Assembly: GCA_024234815.1 (NCBI GenBank)
Contig: JACKNO010000004.1
Span: forward strand, 607,349-671,348
DNA: 64,000 nucleotides
Direction of reading: 5' to 3'
Source: Pseudomonadales bacterium
GTDB lineage: Bacteria; Pseudomonadota; Gammaproteobacteria; Pseudomonadales; Halieaceae
The translations under genes and the position numbers were made by a program. A model generated the notes under the pieces. That model was given only the letters and a program-made list of their open reading frames with translations, did not search any database and was not told where the DNA came from. Below are positions 41,801 through 50,280 of this stretch, in pieces; the stretch's first letter is position 1; each line of letters begins with the position of its first letter.

Positions 41801-42206
41801 CGCCGGTGCCGCTGTCGAAAAGTCATTGCATGCCACTCTCGCAGACCGCGAAGCGGGGCGTTGGATTCTGGCCAGCACGCACACCCAGGCCCGCAGCGAA
41901 TGGGCTGTCACCAGGTTGAACCCGGACACCGGGCAGGCCCAGGACATGGTGATTGACCGCACCTTCATCGACAGTGACAGCGGTGTGCGCTGGTTGATCG
42001 ACTACAAGAACAGCGAACCGGAGCCGGGAGAGGCGCTGGCCAGTTTCCTTGCTCGCCAGGCTGAAGAATACCGCGAACAACTGTTGCAATACCGCCACGC
42101 GCTGCGTGAACTGGCGGATGAGCCCCTGCGCTGCGCCCTGTACTTTACCGCCCTGGGCAGGATGCACCACATCGAGGAACTCGACCTGGCGGCGCAAGAG
42201 GAGTGA
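38838..42206 (+). CDS. AddA-like UvrD-family helicase-nuclease
   Basis: A 1,122-residue SF1 helicase. Motif I is SAPAGSGKTELL (near 22-33), motif II VDEFQDT, motif III GDGMQSIYGFRGA, motif IV LRANFRSE, motif V TLHKAKGLEFD and motif VI LLYVGATRA. A C-terminal PD-(D/E)XK domain has WLIDYKNSEP. The layout matches AddA, the ATPase subunit of AddAB end-resection complexes. It overlaps the AddB-like gene by 4 nt, and a sirtuin gene follows 3 nt later. Confidence 0.88.
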   Translation: MSVIDATQRARAIDPLASFCVSAPAGSGKTELLIQRYLQLLSRVERPEQVLAITFTRKAAAEMRGRVVEALQAARDGEPCTTDHERVTRNLAEQALVADQRGNWHLVRDISRLNIKTIDSFCGGLTRQMPVLSDFGGQASVVDDAVELYARAVVELFTQLDSAHPVAEDIGALLLHFDNNWERLQSLLVAMLGRREQWRHYVGVNRDPEASEAYLVATVRDLVRGELGTLSARLAPYQAPLLELLQYATASLGESVPSAFPGSEPDDVAAWRRLRAMLLTNTGGWRQRLDKTMGFPAGKGAAAERKDQLKELLAELRELDGLEQLLADVSVLPEIDTGSESWQLLVHLSRVLPLLAAQLLLVFQQEGAVDHNQVALSALQALGDEDAPTELALRLDYRIEHILVDEFQDTAINQYELIHALTRGWGSHNAANPQAPRTVMIVGDGMQSIYGFRGANVGLFLKARLEGFNGVPLEHLQLRANFRSEAGVVNWVNDSFSGAFPVRDDINRGRVSYTPAAAVRPQGPEPAVGLHGFLGDDAVAREIAFVCKQIADTCADPGHTSIAVLGRSRGHLQPVLEGLQRLGIAYSAQAMDSLASSALVIDLVTLCRALASDVDRLAWMALLRAPWCGLDLADLLHIGRWGEPPRYTPVWLALQDATLRASLSSDGRQRLEAVLGVLAQARRKRDRLGLRAWIERTWLDLGGPAIASDAAALEDAESFFQLLERAELEGRGLDIEWLERCLDKQFMNGGEAGGKVQIMTLHKAKGLEFDCVFIPQLARVARGDDRELLLWDEHSDQNGERSFLLATDDHSPAGAPTLYNYLDKLRKEKSLQEGTRLLYVGATRAVRKLVLSASLKLDAANGEPRAPAERSLLGPIWPSFREQMIRHEPDTTPVTDSSATATRRLLRLQIPVPAASIPVEDSADNAAGPNIPERPLNYQQRCVGTVVHMALDELSRMEELPCAIGQAQRLRWRTELARLGLFGAALDDAGAAVEKSLHATLADREAGRWILASTHTQARSEWAVTRLNPDTGQAQDMVIDRTFIDSDSGVRWLIDYKNSEPEPGEALASFLARQAEEYREQLLQYRHALRELADEPLRCALYFTALGRMHHIEELDLAAQEE

Positions 42207-42209
42207 CTG

Positions 42210-42929
42210 ATGCCCTATTTTAACGGCCGGTTTATCGAGCGTATCGTGGTGTTGACCGGTGCGGGCATATCCGCTGAGTCCGGCGTGCCGACTTTTCGCG
42301 ATGCAGATGGTCTCTGGGAAAAGCACGACCCCATGACCATTGCCACTCCCGAAGCCTTCCAGCGCGACCCGGCGCTGGTCTACCGCTTCTACAACGCGCG
42401 CCGGTCAAAGCTGGCCGAGGTCTCTCCCAACAGCGCCCACGAGTCCCTGGCGCGACTGCAACGGGAATTCGCCGGGGATGTTTTCCTGGTCACCCAGAAT
42501 GTTGACGACCTGCACGAGCGTGGCGGCAGTGGCCAGGTATGCCATATGCATGGTGAATTACTGGCTTTACTGTGCACGAAGTGCGGGCACGGCGACTATA
42601 CGCATGAGGATTTTGACGCCAGCAGTCGCTGTCCCGGTTGTGGCAGCACCGGCACACTGCGCCCCGACATCGTCTGGTTTGGTGAATTTCCGTACCACAT
42701 GGATGAAATTGAAGCCCGCCTGGGCGGATGCGAGCTGTTTATCGCCATCGGTACTTCGGGACAGGTCTATCCCGCCGCCGGTTTCGTACGGCTGGCCCTG
42801 GCCCGCGGTGCGACTACGGTGGAAATCAATCGCGAACTGAGTGATGTCACCGGCCTGTTCCATCACCAGCGTCGGGGATTGGCGACGGTAGAAGTCGCCG
42901 CCCTTGTCGAGGAGCTACTGGCGTATTGA
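42210..42929 (+). CDS. cobB: NAD-dependent protein deacylase (CobB-type sirtuin)
   Basis: A 239-residue Sir2 enzyme. GAGISAESGVPTFRD (18-32) binds NAD, the catalytic His is in CHMHGEL, and the zinc site is CTKC...CPGC. Tyr61 and Arg64 in FYNARR correspond to the E. coli CobB residues that confer desuccinylase activity, so class III deacylation is expected as well as deacetylation. It lies 3 nt after the AddA-like gene. Whether the two functions are linked is unknown. Confidence 0.93.
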   Translation: MPYFNGRFIERIVVLTGAGISAESGVPTFRDADGLWEKHDPMTIATPEAFQRDPALVYRFYNARRSKLAEVSPNSAHESLARLQREFAGDVFLVTQNVDDLHERGGSGQVCHMHGELLALLCTKCGHGDYTHEDFDASSRCPGCGSTGTLRPDIVWFGEFPYHMDEIEARLGGCELFIAIGTSGQVYPAAGFVRLALARGATTVEINRELSDVTGLFHHQRRGLATVEVAALVEELLAY

Positions 42930-42942
42930 GTCTTGCCACTCC

Positions 42943-44145
42943 CTACCCGCGCTGAGCCCGCCAGACCACGAAGCGCCGGTCGCGGGCCAGCTTCTCCACC
43001 CGCGTGAAGTGCCGCCTGAGTGTGGGTCCATAGTCCAGGTGCTGGTTGGCAACAACGTACAGATGACCGCCCGGTCGCAGGTGGCGGGCACAGTGTTCCA
43101 GCAGTCGCCGCCCGGCGTAATCATCCACCGCGTGGTTCAGGTGAAAGGGCGGGTTAAGCAGGATCAACGGCAGAGGAGGCCCGGCGTAGTCGGCCAGGCC
43201 GTCGCCGTGCCAATAGCTAAAGGCGCCACTATCGCTGGGAAACAGGGCGCTTGCATTCAGCCTCGCCGATGCCACGGCCATGGCGGATTCGTCCGCGAAC
43301 ACAAGCTCTTGCGCCAGCCCCATCCCGAAGGCTGCGAGTCCCAGCACGCCGTTGCCACAGGCCAGGTCAAGCAGGGTCGATACCGGCTCTATGCCGCGCA
43401 GTTGCGCCAGCAGCAGGCGGCTGCCACCGTCCAGGCGGTCCCGGCTGAAGCAATTGGGCAACGCCTGCAGTTCGGCGGCCAGCGGGTCGCAATAGTAGCG
43501 TGACAAGGTGGCGCCCGGGGCGGCCGCACGCTGATCGCGGCTGGCACTGAACAGGCGTGCCTTGCGCTGGCCGCGGTGCCGCAGGGTGGGACCGATATAC
43601 TGCTCGAGGAGCTCCGCCACCCGCGGTGACAGGTGTTTGTCCATGCCCGCCGCGATTACAGTGGATCCCGGTTGCAGGCGCCGGGCGAGAATCGCCAGTT
43701 GGTATTCCAGGTAGGGCAGTTGCTTGGGGATGCGCAGGACCACCAGCGCGGGGATTGTCTGCGGCTCCGCAGTACTCCAGGTCACGGGGACATCTGGCCC
43801 CGGATTTTCTTCCAGATTGCGCCGCAACGCGTGTCGGGTCAGGGCAGAATCCGTCCACAGCGCCAGCGGTCGCAGAGCCACACTGAGGGCGCCGTGCTCA
43901 TCGTTCACCACCAGCGTTTGCCGGGGAGGGACATGCAGGCGGTGTACCTCATCGAGCAGCAATAAGTCCGCGGCACACCAGGCTTGCAGTGGCTCATCCC
44001 GCCTGGCGGGATAGCGATGCAGGCGAAGCTCGCCAAAAGGTGTGTGGCAAAGACTGTCAGCAGCCACAGGGCGGTATCGGAGCGGGTCGCCTGGTCTGAG
44101 GCGAAAAACGGAGGGGTCGGGACCGGGGTATGCGTGCCGGTTCAA
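42943..44145 (-). CDS. rlmG: 23S rRNA (guanine-1835-N2)-methyltransferase
   Basis: A 400-residue two-domain methyltransferase. A degenerate N-terminal MTase-like half is followed by the C-terminal Rossmann domain with LLDLACGNGVLGL (SAM) and LLNPPFHLNHAVDD, the NPPF guanine-N2 catalytic motif. Architecture and ending (RFVVWRAQRG) match RlmG rather than RsmC. The start appears to be TTG overlapping the mltD stop by 4 nt. Confidence 0.88.
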   Translation of the reverse strand: MNRHAYPGPDPSVFRLRPGDPLRYRPVAADSLCHTPFGELRLHRYPARRDEPLQAWCAADLLLLDEVHRLHVPPRQTLVVNDEHGALSVALRPLALWTDSALTRHALRRNLEENPGPDVPVTWSTAEPQTIPALVVLRIPKQLPYLEYQLAILARRLQPGSTVIAAGMDKHLSPRVAELLEQYIGPTLRHRGQRKARLFSASRDQRAAAPGATLSRYYCDPLAAELQALPNCFSRDRLDGGSRLLLAQLRGIEPVSTLLDLACGNGVLGLAAFGMGLAQELVFADESAMAVASARLNASALFPSDSGAFSYWHGDGLADYAGPPLPLILLNPPFHLNHAVDDYAGRRLLEHCARHLRPGGHLYVVANQHLDYGPTLRRHFTRVEKLARDRRFVVWRAQRG

Positions 44146-45515
44146 CCACCTGCGACATGGAGTTTGAGGGTTTGGCCGGGTTTCAGGTACTGGCCCGGGT
44201 CAAGTGAGTTCCAGGCGACGAGGTCCTCAACCGAAACCTTGTATTTTCCCGCTATCTTGGAAAGAGAGTCTCCGGCGCGTACCTGGTAGCCGATTGTCGG
44301 GGGCTGTGGTTGTTCTGCGATTGCCAGGTTCGATGTCCAGTCGCTGCTGGGAATCATCAGACTGGCGCCAGCTTTGATATTGCTGCCGTTGATGTTGTTG
44401 ACCCGGCGTATCAGGCCCGCATTGGTATGGAATTTTTTGGCGATGGATATCAGGTTGTCGCCGGGCCGCACCCTGTAGTTGCGCCAGCGGACTTTCTCGG
44501 CGGGGGTCAACTGCGCCAGCCCTGCCTCGAAGCGCTCGCCGGTGCCCAGTGGCACCAGCAACTCCTGTGGCCCATCCGGCGCGGTGGCCCAACGCAATTG
44601 CCCCGGGTTCAGTTCGCGCAGGGACTCAAGGCTGACATCCGCCAGTTCCGCCGCGCGCGCGAGGTCTACCTGCCCGTCAACCCGGGCCACCTCGAATACC
44701 GGTTCGTCCGCAATCGGCGGTATCTCCACGGCGTGGGATTCGGGCTCGGCAATGATCTGGGAGAGGGCGAGTACCTTGGGTATATAGCGTCGTGTTTCGC
44801 TCGGCAGGTCCAGCGACCAGTAATCGGTCGGAAGCCCTTTGTCCTCGTTATCCTTGCGCGCCCTGGCAACTCGTCCCTGGCCGGCATTGTAGGCCGCCAG
44901 CGCCAGCAACCAATCGTTGTCGAATTCCTTGTGTAACTGCTCCAGGTAATCCAGTGCGACCTCGGTAGAGTCGCGCACCGCGCGCCGTCCGTCAAACCAC
45001 CAGTTCTGGTGCAAGCCCAGGTGCTCCCCTGTGCTGGGCATGATCTGCCAGAGTCCGGCGGCCTGGCCGGGCGAGTAGGCGAAGGGGTCGAGGGTGCTCT
45101 CTACCAGCGGTATCAGCGCAATCTCCATGGGCATGTTGCGTTTCTGGACCTCTTCCACAATGTAGTAGAGGTAGAGCGAGCCTCGCTCCGACACGTCCGG
45201 CAGGTAGCTGGGCTGGGCCACATACTGGTCCACCGCCAGTTGTACCTGCTTGTTGTCCACATCGTCCCAGCTCAGCTCCGAGCGGATCCGCGCCCACAGG
45301 TCTTCGGGAGGCGTTTCCTCGCTGTCGTCGTCCAGCTGGATACGGGCATCGGAGGTCCAGGGCAACTTGCGGGGCAGGGTGGGAGAGTGTGGGTAGGAAC
45401 TGTGCTGTGAGAGTGATGATACCAGGGGAGTTGAGCCGGCAAGGCCCCCCGTCGACTGGCACCCCGACAGGACTATTAGGCTAGAAAGTACTATAGGTAT
45501 GGCCTTTAACATCAT
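44142..45515 (-). CDS. mltD: Membrane-bound lytic murein transglycosylase D
   Basis: A 457-residue lipoprotein. The signal peptide ends at the lipobox LSGC (Cys19). The SLT domain has the catalytic Glu in PLVESTLDPFAYSPGQAAGLWQ-type sequence. Two LysM domains (YRVRPGDNLISIAKKF and YQVRAGDSLSKIAGKY) bind peptidoglycan. It cleaves glycan strands to anhydromuropeptides at the outer membrane inner leaflet. It begins divergently from yafS; gloB, present here in E. coli, is missing. Confidence 0.95.
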   Translation of the reverse strand: MMLKAIPIVLSSLIVLSGCQSTGGLAGSTPLVSSLSQHSSYPHSPTLPRKLPWTSDARIQLDDDSEETPPEDLWARIRSELSWDDVDNKQVQLAVDQYVAQPSYLPDVSERGSLYLYYIVEEVQKRNMPMEIALIPLVESTLDPFAYSPGQAAGLWQIMPSTGEHLGLHQNWWFDGRRAVRDSTEVALDYLEQLHKEFDNDWLLALAAYNAGQGRVARARKDNEDKGLPTDYWSLDLPSETRRYIPKVLALSQIIAEPESHAVEIPPIADEPVFEVARVDGQVDLARAAELADVSLESLRELNPGQLRWATAPDGPQELLVPLGTGERFEAGLAQLTPAEKVRWRNYRVRPGDNLISIAKKFHTNAGLIRRVNNINGSNIKAGASLMIPSSDWTSNLAIAEQPQPPTIGYQVRAGDSLSKIAGKYKVSVEDLVAWNSLDPGQYLKPGQTLKLHVAGG

Positions 45516-45780
45516 GAAATAACTTCTTATTTTCGTTACAGGTGATGTAGGTTTTGTATAGCTCGTCCTTCGGGCCCGCAGCTGCGGAATAAATTGCTGT
45601 GGCAGAGTTTACCCAGTAGCGGGCCGGTGTCCAGTTTTTCCGGCACTTTGGGCACGTAAAAAACAGCCTTGACCTGCCCCCGCGCTGGCCACGGTTTCAA
45701 TCACGGTAAAATACAGTACCATGTCGGCTCGCAGTTCCTGGCCCGCTGTGACCTGATCGGACGGCCTTCCCCGACCTGCA

Positions 45781-46584
45781 ATGATGGGTAACAATATCGA
45801 CATTCTGACTGAACTCGAATCCTGGTACGCGCGTGATAACGGGCAACAGCTGCTGTCGAGCACCCGCCAGGCGGTAGACACCATCCTGGATACCGCGTTC
45901 GGATACCACTTGCTGCAAACCGGGTCTACCCGCTGTCACCCGCTATTCGTGAGCAGCCCGATCAACCACCGCATCTATGCGGCTGAACAGGCGGGTGAGC
46001 AGATAAATCTGTTGGCGCGGGCCGATGAATTGCCGCTGGAAAGTGACAGCGTGGATGCAGTGATAGCGCACCACACCCTGGACTTCGCCGATGACCCCCA
46101 CCAGGTACTGCGTGAGATCCAGCGGGTACTCACGCCCCAGGGCCAGTTATTGGTCATTGGATTTAACCCGTACAGCCTGCAGGGTATCAACAGTCAGCTG
46201 CGCGGCATCAGCCGCAACTCGCTCTGGCACTGGCATACGCCCGTAAGTGAAAATCGCCTCACCGACTGGCTGCACCTGCTCGGCTGTGAGGTACAGGACT
46301 GCATCTATCTGGCGGGAGTACCGTTGTTTGGTCGCGGCGCAATCCGGCGCTGTGTCATTCGGGTTAACGCGTGGGGTAACCGCCATAACCTGCCCATTGG
46401 GAGCGTGTACATCCTGCACGCCGTGAAACAGGTATCGGCTATCCGGCGACCGCACCGGCAGTGGCGCTGGCGCCGTGAGCGGCTGATAGGCCTGGTGCCA
46501 AAGCCGGCGCCGTCGCCCACGCCTTACCGACCGGGTCGGAGCGGGGTTGTACAGCAAATACCGGGAAGAGAGGACAGGTTTTGA
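45781..46584 (+). CDS. yafS: SAM-dependent methyltransferase (YafS-like)
   Basis: A 267-residue class I methyltransferase. The usual first SAM motif is weak; VDAVIAHHTLDFADDPHQVLREIQRVLTP carries motif II and III. The basic C-terminus (HRQWRWRRER) is unusual. It stands immediately before rnhA, as yafS does in E. coli. Substrate unknown. Its stop overlaps the rnhA start. The ATG pair at 45781 is chosen without a clear Shine-Dalgarno. Confidence 0.82.
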   Translation: MMGNNIDILTELESWYARDNGQQLLSSTRQAVDTILDTAFGYHLLQTGSTRCHPLFVSSPINHRIYAAEQAGEQINLLARADELPLESDSVDAVIAHHTLDFADDPHQVLREIQRVLTPQGQLLVIGFNPYSLQGINSQLRGISRNSLWHWHTPVSENRLTDWLHLLGCEVQDCIYLAGVPLFGRGAIRRCVIRVNAWGNRHNLPIGSVYILHAVKQVSAIRRPHRQWRWRRERLIGLVPKPAPSPTPYRPGRSGVVQQIPGREDRF

Positions 46585-47033
46585 AGCGGGTGGAGATTTT
46601 TACGGACGGCGCCTGTCGCGGCAACCCCGGGCCCGGGGGTTGGGGCGTACTGCTCCGCTACCAGGGCAAGGAGCGCACACTGTTCGGAGCTGAACCCCAT
46701 ACCACGAACAACCGTATGGAGCTGCAGGCGGCCATCGAGGGGCTAAAGGCATTGCGGGAGCCCTGCGAGGTCGCACTCACGACGGATTCGGTTTATGTCA
46801 AAAACGGCATTACCACCTGGCTGGCAAACTGGAAGCGCAAAGGTTGGAAGACCGCAGGGCGCCAGCCCGTGAAAAACGTGGATCTGTGGCAGGCCCTGGA
46901 CGAGCAGAACCAGCGTCACCGGGTCGAGTGGCACTGGGTGAAAGGCCACAGTGGCCACCGCGAGAACGAGCTGGCTGACCAGCTGGCCAATCGCGGCATC
47001 GATGAACTGGCCAATGGCAAGGGGGGCTCTTGA
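46581..47033 (+). CDS. rnhA: Ribonuclease HI
   Basis: A 150-residue RNase HI. The catalytic Asp-Glu-Asp-Asp set can be seen in FTDGACRGNPGPGG, NNRMELQA, LTTDSVYVKNG and the HSGHRENELAD C-terminal segment. It degrades RNA in RNA-DNA hybrids. It overlaps yafS by 4 nt and dnaQ by 4 nt, so three genes are coupled. Confidence 0.97.
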   Translation: MKRVEIFTDGACRGNPGPGGWGVLLRYQGKERTLFGAEPHTTNNRMELQAAIEGLKALREPCEVALTTDSVYVKNGITTWLANWKRKGWKTAGRQPVKNVDLWQALDEQNQRHRVEWHWVKGHSGHRENELADQLANRGIDELANGKGGS

Positions 47034-47764
47034 GACAGATCGTACTGGATACGGAAACCACCGGACTGGAAGTCTCCCAGGGGCACCGCATCATTGAAAT
47101 CGGGTGTGTGGAGTTGGTGAACAGGCGCCTCACCGGCAACCACTATCACCAGTATGTCAAACCCGAGCGGGAAATTGACCAGGGCGCGATCGAGGTCCAC
47201 GGCATCACCAACGAATCCCTGGAGGACAAACCCCTGTTCGCGCAGATCGCCGCGGATTTCATCGAATTTATCGATGGTGCCGAGCTGATCATCCACAATG
47301 CGCCTTTCGACCTGGCCTTTCTCGACGCCGAGCTGCAGCGCCTGCCCACGCAGTATGGCGCGATAAAAGATTATTGCGGCGTCATAGATACCTTGACCAT
47401 GGCTCGCGCCAAGCACCCGGGGCAGCGCAACAACCTCGATGCCCTTTGCCAGCGGTACTATGTGGACAATTCCCAGCGTGACCTGCACGGCGCCTTGCTG
47501 GATGCGGAAATACTGGCGGATGTCTACCTGGCCATGACCGGTGGCCAGACCACCTTCCAGCTGTCGGATGCCACGGCAAATTCCGGCGATGGCGGCCCGG
47601 GCAGTCAGCAGATCCGGCGACTGGGCGCCGACAGACCGCCACTACCGGTTATTCGCGCAACCGCACAGGAGCGGGCGGCGCACGAGGCGCAACTGGAAGC
47701 AATCGCCGCCAGTAGCGGCGGCAGGGTGATGTGGCGCGAACTGGCCGAGAGCGGCAAGCACTAG
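47030..47764 (+). CDS. dnaQ: DNA polymerase III epsilon subunit
   Basis: A 244-residue proofreading 3'-5' exonuclease. Exo I is LDTETTGLE (6-14), Exo II HNAPFDLAFLD and Exo III HGALLDAEILADVY. The C-terminal tail binds the alpha polymerase subunit. The start is a TTG overlapping the rnhA stop by 4 nt; no ATG allows a full Exo I. In E. coli rnhA and dnaQ are divergent, but here, as in many other gammaproteobacteria, they run in tandem. Confidence 0.95.
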   Translation: MRQIVLDTETTGLEVSQGHRIIEIGCVELVNRRLTGNHYHQYVKPEREIDQGAIEVHGITNESLEDKPLFAQIAADFIEFIDGAELIIHNAPFDLAFLDAELQRLPTQYGAIKDYCGVIDTLTMARAKHPGQRNNLDALCQRYYVDNSQRDLHGALLDAEILADVYLAMTGGQTTFQLSDATANSGDGGPGSQQIRRLGADRPPLPVIRATAQERAAHEAQLEAIAASSGGRVMWRELAESGKH

Positions 47765-47793
47765 GCTGCTCCAGAGGCGGCAGATAGTCTGTT

Positions 47794-49299
47794 TCAGATA
47801 AAAACTGAGACGCAGAGCAGGCCCACCCCACCCATCACGATGGTGTAGGGCAGCGCCATGATCACCATGCGACCATAGGACAGGCGGATCAACGGCGCCA
47901 GAGCCGAGGTGAGCAAAAACAGGAATGCCGCCTGCCCGTTGGGTGTCGCAACGCTTGGCAGGTTAGTCCCCGTATTGATGGCGACCGCCAGTTGCTCAAA
48001 CTCGGCGCGGCTGATGGTGCCGGCGTCGAGTGCGGCCTTGACCTCGTTGATGTACACCGTGGCCACGAACACATTGTCGCTGATCATGGACAACAGGCCA
48101 TTGGCAAGAAAGAACATCGCGGGCCGAACATCCGAGCCCATTGCCAGCACCGCGTCGATCACCGGCGTGAACAGGTGTTGGTCGTGAATCACCGCTACGA
48201 TCGCGAAGAACACAACCAGTAGCGCGGTAAAGGGCAGGGCCTCCTCGAAGGCGTGTCCCAACTGGTGTTCCTCCACCACGCCGTTAAATGCCGTCAGCAG
48301 GACGATAACCATCAGACCGATCAAACCCACGGCCGCGAGGTGCAATGCCAGGCCGGCCACTAGAATGACGGCAACCACCGCCTGCACAAGCAGGCGGGCA
48401 TTGGAGCGATTGTTGCGATGCGTCTCCTGCTGGGCCTGGTAATCGAGCAATACTTCGCGCACGCGCTCCGGCAATTGGGCGCCGTAACCGAACTTGCCGG
48501 TGACCTCCAGCAGGTAGCAGGTCAAGAGACCGGCGAACAGCACCGGCATACTCACCGGGGCCATTACGACAAAAAACCTGGCGAAGTCCCACTCGGCGAC
48601 GGTTGCGATCAACAGGTTCTGGGGCTCGCCGACCAGAGTGCATACACCACCCAGTGCCGTGCCTACCGCGCCGTGCATCAGCAGGCTGCGCAAGAAAGCC
48701 CTGAATTCTTCCAGGTCCAGGCGGTGCAGGTCGTGAACACCGTCGTCCACTGAATGATCGTGATCGTCCTGCGCCAGGTTCTTGCCCGAGGCCACCTTGT
48801 GGTAAACCGAGAAAAATCCAACGCCAACGCTGATCAGCACCGCGGTTACCGTGAGCGCATCGAGGAAAGCAGACAGGAATGCGGCGACCAGGGAAAATAA
48901 CACGGACAGCAGCTTCTTCGAGCGCACACTAAGCAGTATTCGCGTGAACACAAATAACAACAGCTCTTTCATGAAGTAGATACCAGCAACCATGAACATC
49001 AGCAGCAGAATCACTTCGAAGTTGGCGGCGGTTTCATTAAAAACCATCTGCGGTGAGGTCATGCCCAGGATTACGGCCTCGATCGCCAGCAGGCCGCCGG
49101 GTTGCAGGGGGTAACAGCGCAGGGCCAGTGCCAGCGTGAAGATGAACTGCGCAATCAGCAGCCAGCCGGTGACAAACGGCCCCAACAGGTATAGTGAGAC
49201 GGGGTTGATGATCAAAAAGGCGACAATGGTTTTCTTGTACCAACTCGACGAGGATCCCAGGAAGTTTTTCCAGAGGGCGTCGGCAGGGGTGTCGCTCAT
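47794..49299 (-). CDS. nhaB: Na+/H+ antiporter NhaB
   Basis: A 501-residue polytopic membrane protein matching NhaB from the N-terminus (FLGSSSSWYKKTIVAFLIIN) to the C-terminal transport core (ISDNVFVATVYINEVKAAL and NTGTNLPSVATPNGQAAF). It expels Na+ in exchange for protons, supporting salt tolerance in a presumably marine host. It is convergent with dnaQ and divergent from nudC. Confidence 0.95.
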   Translation of the reverse strand: MSDTPADALWKNFLGSSSSWYKKTIVAFLIINPVSLYLLGPFVTGWLLIAQFIFTLALALRCYPLQPGGLLAIEAVILGMTSPQMVFNETAANFEVILLLMFMVAGIYFMKELLLFVFTRILLSVRSKKLLSVLFSLVAAFLSAFLDALTVTAVLISVGVGFFSVYHKVASGKNLAQDDHDHSVDDGVHDLHRLDLEEFRAFLRSLLMHGAVGTALGGVCTLVGEPQNLLIATVAEWDFARFFVVMAPVSMPVLFAGLLTCYLLEVTGKFGYGAQLPERVREVLLDYQAQQETHRNNRSNARLLVQAVVAVILVAGLALHLAAVGLIGLMVIVLLTAFNGVVEEHQLGHAFEEALPFTALLVVFFAIVAVIHDQHLFTPVIDAVLAMGSDVRPAMFFLANGLLSMISDNVFVATVYINEVKAALDAGTISRAEFEQLAVAINTGTNLPSVATPNGQAAFLFLLTSALAPLIRLSYGRMVIMALPYTIVMGGVGLLCVSVFI

Positions 49300-49435
49300 C
49301 GCGGCTATTCTCTTTTGGGCGTCGCGCTAGTTTACGGCATTGCGTGGTGGTTTTCGATGAATTCCCCGGCGCGCTTGCCCCTCAACGGGCGGCCGCTTAC
49401 TATAGCCGGTCCTTTCAGGACTGGAACCCAGCACA

Positions 49436-50263
49436 GTGTTTCGACCCGATCACCTACCACCCCCGCCCGCGGACGATGAGGTCCATATCGTCTTCCAGCG
49501 TGGCGACCTGGTCAGCGACATGCGCTCCACCGATTTGTGCCTGATCGGGCGCCAGCAGATCGAAGGTCTGGGCTGGCGGATACAGCGACGCCAGTTTCTC
49601 GGTTACTGGCACGACCAGCCATGCTATGTGCTGGAAATTGACGAGTTTGAAGAGGTCGACCCGCTGCGATACCAGCGCGCCAACCTCTACCATATCCTGG
49701 GACGGGTCGACGAACAGTTGTTCGCCCTGGCCGGTCGGGGTGCGCAATTGCTGGACTGGGAGCGCGACCACCGCTTCTGCGGGCGCTGCGGCGGCCCTAT
49801 GCAGATGGATACCCAGGAGCGCGCCATGCGCTGCGAACCCTGTGGCACCATAAATTATCCGCGTATTGCGCCCTGCGCGATTGTACTGGTGACTCGTGGC
49901 GAGGAGCTGTTGCTTGCCCGCAATGCCAATTTTCCCCGCCCGATGTACAGCACCCTGGCCGGGTTCATCGAGGCCGGTGAAACCGTGGAAGAGACCCTGG
50001 TGCGGGAGGTCCGTGAGGAGGTAGGTGTGGAGGTAGCCCGGCTGCGTTACTTCCAGTCCCAGTCCTGGCCTTTCCCCAACCAGCTTATGCTGGGTTTCTT
50101 CGCCGAATACGCCGGTGGTGATATAGTATGCGATCCGCGCGAAATCGCCGATGCACGCTGGTTCCACTATCGCGACCTGCCCATGATCCCGCCGTCCTCG
50201 TCTGTCGCGGGGCAGCTGATACGGCACTATATCGAGCAACTGGGCGACTCGCGCTCACCCTGA
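49436..50263 (+). CDS. nudC: NAD(+)/NADH diphosphatase (RNA decapping hydrolase NudC)
   Basis: A 275-residue NudC. The zinc ribbon CGRCGG...CEPCG is followed by INYPRIAPCAIVL and the Nudix box GFIEAGETVEETLVREVREE, with the SQPWPFP-like SQSWPFPNQLM NAD motif downstream. It cleaves NADH and removes NAD caps from RNA. Start GTG at 49436, with no obvious SD; a later Met would truncate the first domain. sohB follows 17 nt downstream. Confidence 0.93.
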   Translation: MFRPDHLPPPPADDEVHIVFQRGDLVSDMRSTDLCLIGRQQIEGLGWRIQRRQFLGYWHDQPCYVLEIDEFEEVDPLRYQRANLYHILGRVDEQLFALAGRGAQLLDWERDHRFCGRCGGPMQMDTQERAMRCEPCGTINYPRIAPCAIVLVTRGEELLLARNANFPRPMYSTLAGFIEAGETVEETLVREVREEVGVEVARLRYFQSQSWPFPNQLMLGFFAEYAGGDIVCDPREIADARWFHYRDLPMIPPSSSVAGQLIRHYIEQLGDSRSP

Positions 50264-50280
50264 ATCCTGGAGTTTACGTT

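Noticed and set aside
45516..45780. Missing gloB between mltD and yafS
   Set aside because: Absence in this window is clear, but gloB location varies between gammaproteobacteria, so it is not treated as a finding.
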